Below are positions 52,906 to 64,000 of a DNA stretch of 64,000 nucleotides, piece by piece. The notes beneath the pieces were generated by a model. The model searched no databases. It was not told the DNA's origin and was given only the letters and a program-made list of their open reading frames with translations. Source of the DNA: Glossina fuscipes (lineage: Eukaryota > Arthropoda > Insecta > Diptera > Glossinidae); NCBI RefSeq assembly GCF_014805625.2, contig NW_023998414.1, positions 38,633,544 to 38,697,543 of the forward strand. Direction: 5' to 3'. Every line of letters begins with the position of its first letter. The first letter of the stretch is position 1. Position numbers and translations under genes: made by a program.

Positions 52906-54416
52906 GTATCTGTGTTAAGCACTATTCGGTTCGCAAAAATGATGACATCGCCTACGAATTTGCAACAAAACTTGAATTTGATCTAAACTTTCCAAAAAAA
53001 TACGCCCACAACATGGACAACACCCACGCATCTATACGAGAATCACAACTGCGCTTACTCCATATATGCAGAGAATGAAAATTTAATTCTTTTACTTTTT
53101 TTTGTATTGTTTAGAATAATCGTGATGGGTACAAAAGATTCGCCTCGCGAACGAATAAAATTTTCTTATTTGTTCTAAATCAATACGTGTAACTTAAAGT
53201 ACTAATGCATAGCAGTAAGTAAGAGAACAAAGCTTTGTAAAAATTATTACTTTTGATGAATATTTCCAGTCTGGGTAAACTTGGTATTATTTTGTCCTAA
53301 GATAAGCTACAGATTAGGATACTTATGAACTCGTGAGGTAATAGACTCATTTAGTATTTGTTGGTGATTCATATTTTGCAGGAAGCAAAACAAATTTTTA
53401 AATATATTAAGACAATAAAAGAAAACTTAAAATAATTGCGCTAATAATTGTATGTAATAAGAATTGTGAATAATGATTTTTTTTCGTTTTTAATTATTAT
53501 GCCAACGAAGGAATGGCGATATAATCGATTTGTCATTCTGTTTGTAATAAGTGTTAATGTGCATAGCAAAGCGTACAATATTGACTGGGCGAGCACTCTG
53601 GCGTATGTCGTTTATAAATAACTTAATGGATCCAAAGAAGATATTCGTGTACTTAATACAGAGCACGGCATTGCCATTAAAGTTGTCACGTTTAACATAG
53701 GTATATAATAATTGAAGCCTTTGCTCTGGTCTTGCTCTTTTCTAGGGGGACAAGGCGTTTCAGATTTTTAAGAAGGCGTTCACATAGCGGCTTGGAAATT
53801 ATCTATAATACGCAAAGAAATAAAAAAACAGAAAAAAGAAGAATTATCTAAATATGTAAAACCCTTCGTCAGTCTGCTGTCCTGTCCTGTGTGTTTATTG
53901 ATTTTAAAAAGTAAATTAACTAATGATTTGAACAATTACCCTAAGCTAAGTAAGTCTATACATATTTAAAATTGCATGTATTTATTTTTAACCAAGACTA
54001 AACATAACTAAACATTGCCTTGAACAAACATAAATCTATTTAGTTACTAGTCCACTCTTATCATTAAATTCCATTTCCGTGGAGTGTATTTACGTGCATT
54101 ATAGAAAAAAAACTTGAAAAGTTAAGAGGTAAGAGGAAAGTAAGTTTGAATATAATTATATGTATATATGTATATATATGAGTGCGATTCATTAAATGAC
54201 GCAAACCATGTCCTTGCTTTCCGTTATGTAAAATCATAATTTTATCATTAATTTAAAAGATTTCAACAAGTTTTCTGCAAATCTTTTACGGTAATTTAAT
54301 AATAAAGAAAAATAAAAATACATACATACGAACACTAACGTACTCGCCCATATATCAATTTAATTATGTTTATAAACAATTTAAGGCAAATTATTAGTTG
54401 TAAACAAATGTTCCAA

Positions 54417-54466
<50 letters not shown>

Positions 54467-54476
54467 NNNNNNNNNN

Positions 54477-54529
<53 letters not shown>

Positions 54530-54598
54530 TCGCGCACGATTTAACATTTCTCTATTCGCTAAATGAATGAACCGTGGTCCGTATACACATATACATTT

Positions 54599-54647
<49 letters not shown>

Positions 54648-55239
54648 ACATGTATTCATATAAATTTAAATACACGTTTACAAACTAATACAAATTAAGC
54701 TAATGATTCGATTTTCAGAGAATGTTATTCACCGGTTTGACGTTGACAGTTTTGGTGGCTTTTCTATCTGAAATTATTTAAATTCCTCTCCCATCGTAAT
54801 AGAAAATAATTTTTCAATTAAACAACAATTTTAACAAACCATTTAGTTAATAAAGGACGCTGGCCAAAAATTAACAAAATATAATTTGCATACGCATTAA
54901 ATTATTAGAGAAAATTGAAAATATTTGCATACTTTTAATGCTTATGCATATAGAATCGTCAACGTAATATAAAAATTTTATAAATAAATTCATTTACCTG
55001 TAGAGGAATAGAATATAGTTTTTTTATATGTATATCTTTTTTGATATTTTCTTGTTTTATAGCGCAAAAAAGTAATAAATTAAATAAATTATATTATGTA
55101 AGAAATCATTTATTTGGCTTATAACACTAAGAATAGTACGTGGCCTTTTTCCATTGACCATTGTCTGCGCTCATGAAGCGGCTTCTATTTGAGAGTTCTT
55201 CAAGTTGAGATAAAATGTCCGAATTTGTTGCGTAAACTC
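52906..55239. other. No gene seen; intronic
   Basis: AT-rich sequence with the large (CT)n and (TA)n tracts at 54.4-54.6 kb. Confidence 0.6.
54418..54532. repeat. (CT)n microsatellite with a 10-base assembly gap
   Basis: CT repeats flank N bases 54467-54476; true length is unknown. A (TA)n tract of about 42 bp follows at 54603-54644. Confidence 0.98.
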
Positions 55240-55560
55240 CACATGGGGCTTTTCCACCAGTTTCGACAACTTTTTCCCATCTTTCTGGCAACATAACGAT
55301 ACAGTGTCGAAAAAACGATAACTATTTAGCAGCGATTCAATCTGATCGAACCATTTCTGCACTTCTTCAGCATTTCAAAATTGTTTGCAAATCATGCTGC
55401 ATCGATCTGAAGAAGTAGTAATTGGAAAACGCTATGCCTGCTGAGTATGAGTACGCTGGCTGCGACAATACTTCTCATTTCCCAGCTGCAACAACGTATC
55501 CTTGGCAACACTTGCAACAACTGAAAATTAAATGTTTTCTGCAATAAATTTTCCGCATTT
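55240..55560 (-). pseudogene. Decayed mariner transposase, C-terminal fragment (second copy)
   Basis: Read on the minus strand, the fragment shows VAKDTLLQLG, then after a frameshift EVLSQPAYSYSAGIAFSNYY and FFRSMQHDLQ. After another shift it reads AEEVQKWFDQIESLLNS, then FFRHCIVMLPERWEKVVE. These correspond to the mariner segments WEVLPHPAYSPDLAPSDYHLF, RSMQHDL and LPERWEKVVE. The third catalytic Asp (SDY) is Asn here (SNY), and the HDN segment has become AENI with a stop, so both late catalytic acids are lost. It lies in the dunce intron, antisense to dunce and in the same direction as KATNAL2. No terminal repeats were recognised. Confidence 0.78.
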
Positions 55561-56697
55561 AAAAATACCGCTCTTATAGATACTCCTTGTAATGAGATAT
55601 GCAACAGCATCTCTTATCTGTTAAGCCGATACTACGATTCCCTTTACCGAGAGAATACTTCAATTCGAATTTATTTACCTATTAAATATTTTTCAAGCAT
55701 TAACTTTCGAACTATATAAGCAATAGCAAAGAAAAAAATTTCATAATTTATATATACATAAATACATATATATATATGCATACACACATACATACATACA
55801 TATATTTTATTAGAAAGGTATTTATAATTTCAAAAAAAAAAACTATTTTTTTTAAATAAAAAAAAAAAATAAATAAATAATTAAAAAAAAAATTAGCACA
55901 TTTCCTGTAAAAATTCGCGCCAGCAAAAGCAGCGAACGCTTAAAACAATATTCGTAACATTTTTAGCATATTTGGTGCGAAGATATCTTTAAAAGTGAAA
56001 AATAAAAACTATTCTCTCACTTCATAGAACTGCATTGCAATTTTTTCATAAATACATACAAGGACAAGACCTAAGGGCAGTTACATTATCACGTATGCAT
56101 GTGCATGCATGTACGTATGCTTTAACATGACATTAGTTTGATGAAAATTTCAATTATATATAAAGCCGGAAAAAGGATGTTGACAAAGATTGAGCGGCCC
56201 CGACTTTTTAATATTTATACGAGATTGAGAGTATATGCAGATACAGTAATTATATCTAAATGCGAACACTACTTACTGCCTACCGCACATAAGTGTATGT
56301 TTTTTTTTTTTTTTTTTTTTGAAATAAATTACACCATAAAACACTCGCAACTGAATATGTCGTTGGCTGAGTGAAGTACTTTAAACAAGGTTGGGAAAAA
56401 AAGGGACATTGTCAACGTATTCGCATATGATGAGAACATTTGAAATTTGAAAAATGTGAGAATTAAATATAAACACTGTTTTGGATAATTGCGACAAGTC
56501 TTAAGTCGAAAATGTCTTAAGCTAACCCCTCTGTATATGCACACGAAGTGTACAAATGTAAGGAGTAAGTTAATGAGCAGCAGTTTTCATATTCAAACCC
56601 AACTACGCAAGATAAGCCATCAACTATATAGTTAGACTTAATCTTTTTTTATCAGAAGAAAATGTAATTGCAAAAACAAAACAATAGGATGGATAGG
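55561..56697. other. No gene seen; intronic
   Basis: A-rich block at 55830-55895, (CATA)n-like sequence near 55780-55805, and a T run at 56300-56320. No upstream part of the mariner transposase could be read here. Confidence 0.6.
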
Positions 56698-56784
56698 ATG
56701 GACATGGCAATTATGAAGAAGAATATATATAGATATACATATATAAAACTCATCGTGAAACGAGGTTCTTCATAATTCCATGTT

Positions 56785-56827
<43 letters not shown>

Positions 56828-56868
56828 ACGCATCGTGAAACGAGGTTCTTCATAATTCCATGTCCACC
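56698..56868 (+). repeat. 33-bp direct repeats flanking (TA)n, with an inverted arm
   Basis: A 33-bp block beginning catcgtgaaacgaggttctt occurs identically at 56751-56783 and 56831-56863, exactly 80 bp apart, with a (TA)n tract of about 36 bp between. At 56698-56720, atggacatggcaattatgaa plus gaa is the inverted form of the block's end (ttcttcataattccatgtcc), with one extra base. The RNA could fold as alternative hairpins. Confidence 0.85.
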
Positions 56869-57235
56869 CTGTTGTTTTGTTGCTTTGCACATATATATAT
56901 ATATATGTATGTAACTACCAGCAGTGTTTGATTCTGCGAAATAAATCAGAAAAATTAATTTCGCCTGTCATTAAACAAAGGTTATTACAAAAACCTTTGA
57001 AAACCAGAATCTAAGGATAAATAAAGAAAGGAATAAATTTCCGATTTAAAAAGCAAACTTAATTTTCTATAATTGCAATATATCATGATGAGTTGCACAA
57101 TGGATTCACCGTTCAAAATATTTGTCGACACTTCGCCGGCGACTACGCATTTTCTAGTATAGAATAGATTCTCGGAGAATTCTGAAGAAATACAATACAG
57201 CTTATTACAATAATATAATCTAAAAACAAGTGAGA

Positions 57236-58122
57236 ACTTTATAAACGGGCAAGGCCGATCCATAAATAAATACCCTACACCAATTATCCAAGTTACAATA
57301 AATTCACTCGATTTGGTAATAAGACAACAAAAATTGCCCATTATTATCACGCAAAGATACCCTTTACATGAAAAGCCTCATATATGGGCCATGCCCAAAG
57401 CATCGTATGATGTGATACAAATTTAACAAACTTAGTTTATTACTTCTTATAAATTTTACTATTTTTTCAATTTCCGTCATAGCAAACTATGAAGTTAGAC
57501 TTTCTATCCATATAGGGACTAGCTATTCATGGTGGCTACTATATATCTTAAATTGGAAAAGATAGACCTATGTAATGCGAATTCCCTGCCGTTAAAATTT
57601 TTTTTTTTGCGAAATTACTACTATTACCAAACATAAAATATGAAAAATTAAGCCTTTTTCTGAAGCAATTAGTTTAAGCAATAGACCCGTGTGGTCCAAA
57701 TTTGTTCCATTTAGTTTTCATGTCAAATTACTATCATAAACACATTTACGCCTTTTTAACATACAAGCGTTTACATTGCCTAACAATTCTTATATGCGAT
57801 GATATTCAAAAATTATATCCATGTTGTTGATTTCCTTGTCCTTTGCCTATTACCTAATACCTATTATGAACAAATTTTCACCATTAATTATTGTAGATTA
57901 GACCTTCTTACCGTATACATATTCAGTTTTCATAGGGACAGTTATATGAGGGGTTGTTCAAAAAAATTGCCTCAGCCGAACTAAATTTTTCTTACTAACT
58001 AAGAAAAAATGACTCGCTCCGGACTATTTTTAATAGATTTTCGTCGATGGGTCAAAACACGGCAACGTACCAAATTTCGTCTACGACTTACGGATTAAAC
58101 ACAAATTAGATGGACAGATATC

Positions 58123-58155
<33 letters not shown>

Positions 58156-58290
58156 TATAGACAGATAGACAAGCTTACATGGACGTAGTAAGAAGTCGGC
58201 CTTTCTTAAGCCCTTCTGGGTGCTACATACGTCCACCCAAATTTAATACGCCCTGTACCATAAGTGATATAGAGTGCAATTATGAGAAAT
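57236..58290 (+). repeat. Interspersed repeat family A, longest copy, with internal (GACA)n
   Basis: This is the best-preserved copy. It starts aacaagtgagaactttataa, then cgggcaaggccgatc and aaataccctacacca. The middle holds ttcagttttcatagggacag and ttgcctcagccgaac. Further on are gtaccaaatttcgtctacg, a (GACA)n tract at 58119-58155, ttcttaagcccttctgggtg, gctacatacgtccaccc and aatttaatacgccctgtacc, ending at agtgatatagagtg. The 5' ataccctacacca and 3' taatacgccctgtacc ends look like the two termini of the element. Confidence 0.65.
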
Positions 58291-60681
58291 TTCCAGGACG
58301 CCTTACCACTCAAGATAGTACTTACAACTGAATAAAATTCATAACATAGAGTCAGATTAAAAAGGAAAAAGGAAAAATGGATAAAGAAAAAGAAAAATAA
58401 AAAAAAAATTTTTTTAAAAAAAAAAAAAAAAAAAACGTTTAATAATAACTTCTCTTGTTTAAAGCACTTTCGTAAATTGTGTCCTTAAGATGTTTTAAAA
58501 AAAGCAAACTGCATTTTTCCAAGCAAAATAGGCGCTAATTTGCCATCAGCGTTTTTAAGTTTGTTTTAATATTCCATTCTGCAAATTACGGAATAAGTAA
58601 CTGTCGGAAAGTGCGAAACGGTCGAGTGTACGAGTGCGATGGATGCTTAAAAAACATTTTGCATGAAGCATTCGCTTAAGAATTGCATTCGCATGCAAAT
58701 TTGAATTTAAGGTACCTCTTAACCGGAATCTTGCTGGCGTTAAAAAGATGTATACCGTATCTCTTTCTGCTACATTTTCCCGATTTGACATAGTGAATAC
58801 GAGCGACTTAATCATTATTCCACGGCACAGTAGTCACTTTGGTGCACGCAACTTTGAGTGACGGCTAATTATAGGAAACCATTATTCAATATCTCATCGA
58901 TGGGTTGTCCTAAAAAATCAAGTCTTTCTAAATATAAGGGCTCCGTTTTCCGGTGTCTGAATGGAAAAGATAGAAATATACGCCACACTATGAAGTGAAG
59001 AGAATATTGTGTCTATGTGCATAATCTATGTGACATCTACTGCAGCATCCTCGGCAATTTTCTTATCTCATAACCGGGTGTCTACTTCTAGGTCTTGTGG
59101 GATCTAATTAAGTCTGACTAGAGATTTTGTTTTCTTTCTAATACCGTGGGTATTGGCACCTCCGCACAACTGTTTTTTCTTTGGTCCTAATAACGGCAAC
59201 AACTTTTCTGCGCGTGCGGCGGTAAAAGTGCCTGTCTAGTATGGAGTTGGATTACAAGCGAGTGTTTGACTCGGTGGAAGGCGCAGATTCTCATCTAACT
59301 GTCGGAGACCGATAAATGGCGTGTTCTCATATTATGTTCGCCACGACACCTATACAAACGCAACTGAGCAATATCGTATACTTTCTTCATTTTTTACTCA
59401 TCGTACAACAACAAGTTGACAAGTATAGTCTTTCCACGCTATCCGGGTTGATAAAAACGTTCGCTCGCAAACCCCTTACACCAAACGCCAAATGAGATAA
59501 ATACAGCTATCTGCTCGATAAAAATGTAGTTTAATTCGAGATATTATCGTTGAAGACGCTGCACGCGCATTCCACTATTCCACATATAGTTTAAGCGAAT
59601 AGCAGCTTTTACAAAAATAGCGAATCACTTTTCAGCGCTTTATTATATTAAAGAAGGATTATCTCCGCCGGAGTCGATAAACTATATCGTGGAATAAATA
59701 TGAATGGAAGAAACTCAACTTGAAATACTTATGTTAAATATCGAGAGATTTGTCCTGAAAGAATTTCGGAAAATGTTTCGTGCATGTATATCTATATCCA
59801 TCCGTACTAAATATGAATAAACAAACAAAAAAAAAAAAGAAAGACTTTCACGTTTAGATTCTTTTCACCCAAAATAAGTTGTTCTTTCTGTCTATATCTT
59901 CTATCAAGTTTCATGATGAAAAAAGTTTGAAATATTCAATGAAAATGTGCGCAACATTAAAGCAAATTATAGTTTAAATCACTAAACTCAATACAATATA
60001 GCATAGCATTATTTTAACTCCTTTCGTTTAATGTTTGAATCGGTTTCTAGGCTTAACTTAATACACTTCGCAACTGTAAATCACGTACAGGTTTACATTG
60101 CAGTCCTTAAGGCTCTTAACTGTATTCTGTCAAATTTAAATTAATGTTTAAGAGAAAGCATGACATCTTCCTTAAAGAATAATCATACAAACGTAAAACT
60201 TGATATGAACTGAGCTCTAAGAAAATCAAATAATATGGTTGTGTGACATACGAGTCTTATATAGTATTGCATATGTGTGTTACACTTTTATTTCTTATTT
60301 ATCTTTTTTCATGTTTCTTAAATAGGGATGACATGAATATATATATATACACGTATGTATGTAATTTATATAGAATCTTCTAACGAACATTCTCTTGAGC
60401 GAAATAAAAGCAAATGATGTCTAATGGAAATATATCACTGAAAGTGTATATATGTTAAAGTATCAACCGACACGACAAACTTAATACAATTTTATTCCTA
60501 TAAAATAATTTCAACGTAAGGAAAATGGAAGAAAATGTTCAAATATGCTATAATAAGATTATTTTCTCTAATGTTATTCAAATGCTTGCTAACAGAAAAA
60601 AAAAAAAAAACACGAATTCGTTTTAAATTTTTTTTAATGGTTTTTTTTACTTTTTTGTTTCTTGTCTTTGTTTACTTTTAG
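58291..60681. other. No gene seen; intronic, with an unexplained less AT-rich patch
   Basis: 59150-59650 is markedly richer in GC than the flanks, but all frames are broken and I recognise no transposon motif. The rest is AT-rich; the stretch before 60681 contains the pyrimidine tract of the dunce acceptor. Confidence 0.5.
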
Positions 60682-60858
60682 TTTCGATGTAGAAAATGGC
60701 CAAACTGCAAGATCTCCGCTTGAAGGCGGCTCACCAAGCGCCGGTTTGGTATTGCAAAATCTTCCGCAACGTCGCGAATCGTTTCTATATCGTTCCGATT
60801 CAGATTTTGAAATGTCACCAAAATCTATGTCCCGCAATTCAAGCATTGCTAGCGAAAG
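60682..60858 (+). CDS. dnc: dunce PDE4 exon encoding the start of UCR1 with the PKA site
   Basis: This internal exon is 177 bp long. Its acceptor is a pyrimidine tract ending tttacttttag at 60681 and its donor is AG|gtaagt at 60858/60859. Both ends have phase AG|N, so the exon is symmetric in phase. It encodes FDVENG, then [18 protein letters not shown], then [20 protein letters not shown] and [10 protein letters not shown]. This is the hallmark beginning of upstream conserved region 1 (UCR1) of PDE4 enzymes. RRESF, about residues 30-34 of the exon, is the PKA consensus at which long PDE4 isoforms are phosphorylated and activated; this is family knowledge. The rest of UCR1, UCR2 and the HD-type phosphodiesterase domain are not in the window, so the next exon lies beyond 64000. 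Identification as dunce/PDE4 is very secure. Confidence 0.96.
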
Positions 60859-60889
60859 GTAAGTTTCCTCAACAATATTTACATATATA

Positions 60890-60924
<35 letters not shown>

Positions 60925-61046
60925 ACCTATATATTTGAAAATGCTTAGCACTCGCTTTCACTATTTTAAAATATTTAATTTTTGAACGCTTTTTTACATT
61001 TAATTTTTATTTATTTTTTTTCATACTACTCTCTACACCAACGTTC

Positions 61047-61083
61047 CTCTCTCTCACTCTTTCTCTTTCACTCACTCTCTTTT

Positions 61084-61115
<32 letters not shown>
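61047..61115. repeat. (CT)n-rich polypyrimidine block in the dunce intron
   Basis: ctctctcactctttctct, then a pure (CT)n run. It begins about 190 bp after the dunce donor at 60858. Confidence 0.95.
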
Positions 61116-61116
<1 letters not shown>

Positions 61117-62611
61117 CTCTATCACTTCTCACACCGTTTAAATGTATGCCTTTTGTTTTCCTAAAATGGCCTTGAACCCAGCAAGCTTTATTTGTAATAT
61201 CCCCTATAAATTTTAGTTCTATTTAAAGTGCGCTTAAAAAACCAAAATAATCAAAGAATTGATTTATTATAAATTGCATTCGCTAGATAGCTCTTCGCGT
61301 TTCATTCTCCTACTAAGATGCGAACATATTTGAAGAAACATTTCATTTTGCTAAAAGACGGAGCATATAAATTTTGCTTCACTCGCCTTGCAATGTAATT
61401 CGCCATTCGGCAATGGTCATCGGGCATGGCATTAAATTATTTTGTACAGTTTCGAATAATTGGAGATTTTGAATTGGTTCAATCAAATCTAGATTATTTA
61501 TCGATTTCGCTTGATTTCCTTGATCGATCGCGAAACAGAGGAAATCGCTTAACCGTACCTTGACATGATGAGAATAAATAAATTTTTACTTATTAGATTC
61601 TTGTTTTTTTTTTTTACTTTCAAAATTTAACAGTTCGACTGTCCTACTTTATGAAATCTTTAGAGGCATTTGTGATTACAACAACAAGCCTCACTCTTCA
61701 ATCTTCAATACGTTAAATGTGCTAAATCAAATTAGCCTGTCAAACTTGTAAACTGAAAAGCATTGCTAAATAGGCGCACAATAGATAAAGTAAATAATTA
61801 GACTTAAATCCGTCAGAAGCATTTTCATGAAATATGGATTTTTGCGTAAGAGCCGCCTTAGTTACTTTCTCGATCATCAAATGAGATAGATTTAAGTTGT
61901 CAAAGTTATTGTAATCTTGATCAAACTGAATAGCGAAATAGATTTTTCATGTCTGTCTGTCGATTCTAGGACTCGAAACTCAAGAGTTGTTTGAAAGTCA
62001 ATAAAAACTTTACTTAGTATTTCATGTACAGTTTACAGTTATCATGACTAGGTTCATGCCAAAAACCATTTAACCAATTGACTTTGAATTTCTTTTCGAT
62101 CCGGCGAGTAACTAACAAACTATATATCATTCTTTTGATTGCATCATTTCAACTGGCATTGTAGTTAGTTTTTTAGATAATTTTTCGACAAATAAAAACT
62201 AATAGAACAGCGGTATTAACCTAGGATAAGGTTAACTAGGTAATTCCAAAAAAATTGGAAGAAAGTTCGTTATGGTCTTCAATGGGTTAAACGATATTCA
62301 TCATAGAATGACAAAAGCAAAAGAGTATCGGATTGATTTTTTTTTTTTTTTTTTTAAAGAAAACTGTGATATCTCAGCTAGTGGAGGAGATTTTGAAAAG
62401 GAACCGTGTAAAGAATTGAGATTTATTTTACTAACAGAAATAATGATACATGAAAATTGAACGTCTACTATTGAAACATGCAAATGTATGCAAGCACATA
62501 CGCGTATACATTTCCTTTCATACATGTAATAATATATAGAAAATTGCTTTCAGTTCCTGTTCATCTAACGTGAGATGAGAAGAAATCATAGAGCAATTCG
62601 AGCGAATGAAT

Positions 62612-62648
<37 letters not shown>

Positions 62649-63529
62649 ATTTTTTCCTTTTTAATTTAAGTACATGTTTAAGACAGAACAAGTTATGCGT
62701 AATTTCAAAGTTTTTACAAAACTTAACTGCAAACGAACCCACTTCATGCGTAACCGGTAAATACGCGATTTCGTAATAGGGGAAAAAGTATCTCACACAT
62801 CTTTCAAATATTGACTTGTATTAAAGTCATAACATCATCTTTACGTTATTTAAATATTAATAAATCCACATATATATATATATATATATGTGTCCGTATG
62901 TATATGTGTTTGTCGAAAATTAAAATGCCACTTTATTAAAGCGAAAAGTGTCTTATGCAATTGTTTGCAGCCTCCCATCAAGTTTACGTGCCAAAGTGCA
63001 TATGGATGTCAATTAACATGCACACACATCTCTATGTCTATATTTTACTCACATATATAACACTTTGACCTCTAGTCATCTAAGTAAACATACTGTTTAC
63101 ATACCCGAATAGTCAACCAAAAGCAAAGCATCCGTTATGTTATGTGTTGTGTATGCGTGTTCGATGAGATTCTTTGTGCACTGCTAAAGTACAACAGAAC
63201 AGAACACTCTTATGTAGTGTGATTATGCTTCTCAAGACACCACTTAAGCGTTCATAAGCTTTTTGCATATGTTGCTACTTTTGACACCAATTAATCTCTC
63301 CCGTCGGCCTTCTCTTTCTCCATCTTGCTTACACATTTTCACTTAAACGAGCTTTAATACGCTTTGTCAAATGTTAAGAATAATAATACGCTGATCGATG
63401 CTTAGCCGTCTCGATGTCCTTCAATTTTCATTTCTTTAATATAAATCACTTGATACTAACAACGGATTATGGTAAAGCGATTAAACCATGTTCTGATATT
63501 ACCTGTGACCTGTGAGAGTTAAACTTCCC

Positions 63530-63760
63530 CGATTGTTTATGCAAATTTATTTGACATCCAAGTGGACACAAGGCCGACCTATCTTTTATTGTATGAATCG
63601 ATTCAGAATCACTTTTTTAATCCAATTTGATATAAAAATATACGATAACACATTTAGACAACATAGATCTATGTTTCACGATCCCACCAATATGAGAGTT
63701 CTTACGAAAAGTAAGCCTTGACTTTAGAAACGAATCTAATTTTTCATATTTTATAATGAA
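63530..63760 (-). repeat. Interspersed repeat family A, antisense fragment
   Basis: On the minus strand, ggattaaaaaagtgattctg and aatcgattcatacaataaaa match the block at 16527-16570 almost base for base. aaggcttacttttcgtaaga relates to the block at 27.8 kb. Confidence 0.5.
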
Positions 63761-64000
63761 AACGTGGTCCTAATAACAATTTGAAAAAGGAATTAAATAT
63801 AGCAAATTCAGATTAGATAGATAAATTTTTTCTCCCCTCCACAGATAATGATTCTCATGGAGCATATAGTTTTACGTGGAAACGAAATATAACTTTTGCT
63901 ATTATGTCACAAAAATAAATGAAGAACCGTGTTGCCCGCTTCATTTCAGGGTCAATTTTTTCAGACTATTCAGCTGGTACTTGTTCTTCCGCATGATAGA

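Larger units (their letters stand above)
47550..60681 (+). other. dnc: Intron of dunce, 13.1 kb, containing a nested gene
   Basis: The intron runs from the donor gtatat at 47550 to the acceptor tttacttttag at 60681. The flanking codons join in frame (AG|T, Ser). It contains the complete antisense KATNAL2 gene, a mariner remnant, several interspersed repeat copies, a 10-base N gap inside a (CT)n tract, and large (TA)n tracts. Large introns with nested genes are a known feature of dunce in Drosophila. Confidence 0.85.
60859..64000 (+). other. dnc: Following dunce intron, 5' part only; no exon seen
   Basis: The intron starts at gtaagt (60859) and continues past the window end. It holds a (TA)n tract near 60890-60920, a (CT)n block at 61047-61115, a poly-A run at 62616-62646, a (TA)n at 62868-62890, and an antisense fragment of repeat family A at about 63530-63760. 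I looked for the continuation of UCR1 (expected residues like EDLIVTPFAQ) and did not find it. Confidence 0.7.

Noticed and set aside
56985..57350. 121-codon frame on the minus strand
   Set aside because: It overlaps the start of the family A repeat, shows no motif, and has composition typical of translated AT-rich DNA.
1..64000. CRISPR arrays, operons, prophage or bacterial insertions
   Set aside because: No spaced direct repeats, ribosome binding sites or bacterial-type gene clusters; tandem repeats present are simple microsatellites.

Overview
This window is eukaryotic, very AT-rich and gene-poor. It is most simply read as a 64 kb piece of a fly (Diptera, Brachycera) chromosome lying mostly inside the introns of dunce (dnc), which encodes the cAMP-specific phosphodiesterase PDE4. 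Evidence for a fly is the near-identity of the two dnc coding segments to what I remember of the Drosophila protein, fly-type interspersed repeats, and abundant (TA)n, (CT)n and poly-A/T tracts. A calyptrate such as tsetse (Glossina) would fit the composition, but the genus is a guess. The assembly has four N gaps (12992-13091, 31340-31439, 41840-42239, 54467-54476), all at homopolymers or microsatellites.

Layout. From 1 to about 46.4 kb I find no credible protein-coding exon. This part holds microsatellites, two tRNA-derived SINE copies with clear target-site duplications (21.6 and 40.3 kb), a decayed mariner transposase fragment (1.5 kb) and many degenerate copies of an unnamed interspersed repeat family. 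At 46.46-47.55 kb lies a long dnc exon coding for a Ser/Arg-rich N-terminal region. It ends in a clean splice donor. The next dnc exon is at 60682-60858; it encodes the start of UCR1 with the conserved PKA site RRESF and ends in a donor. The rest of UCR1, UCR2 and the catalytic domain lie beyond the right edge.

The 13.1 kb intron between these exons contains a complete intronless gene on the opposite strand (47743-49140), a 465-residue katanin p60-like AAA ATPase of the KATNAL2 type with an N-terminal LisH motif. The same intron carries a second mariner remnant (55.2-55.6 kb), further interspersed repeats and an unusual 33-bp direct repeat around a (TA)n tract (56.7-56.9 kb).

The two genes share no known pathway; the link is positional. 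KATNAL2 ends 193 bp from the dnc splice donor, so the two transcription units are tightly packed. The items most worth a second look are the SINE family, the nested intronless KATNAL2, the strand-biased (CT)n tracts and the mosaic of mariner and other dispersed repeats.
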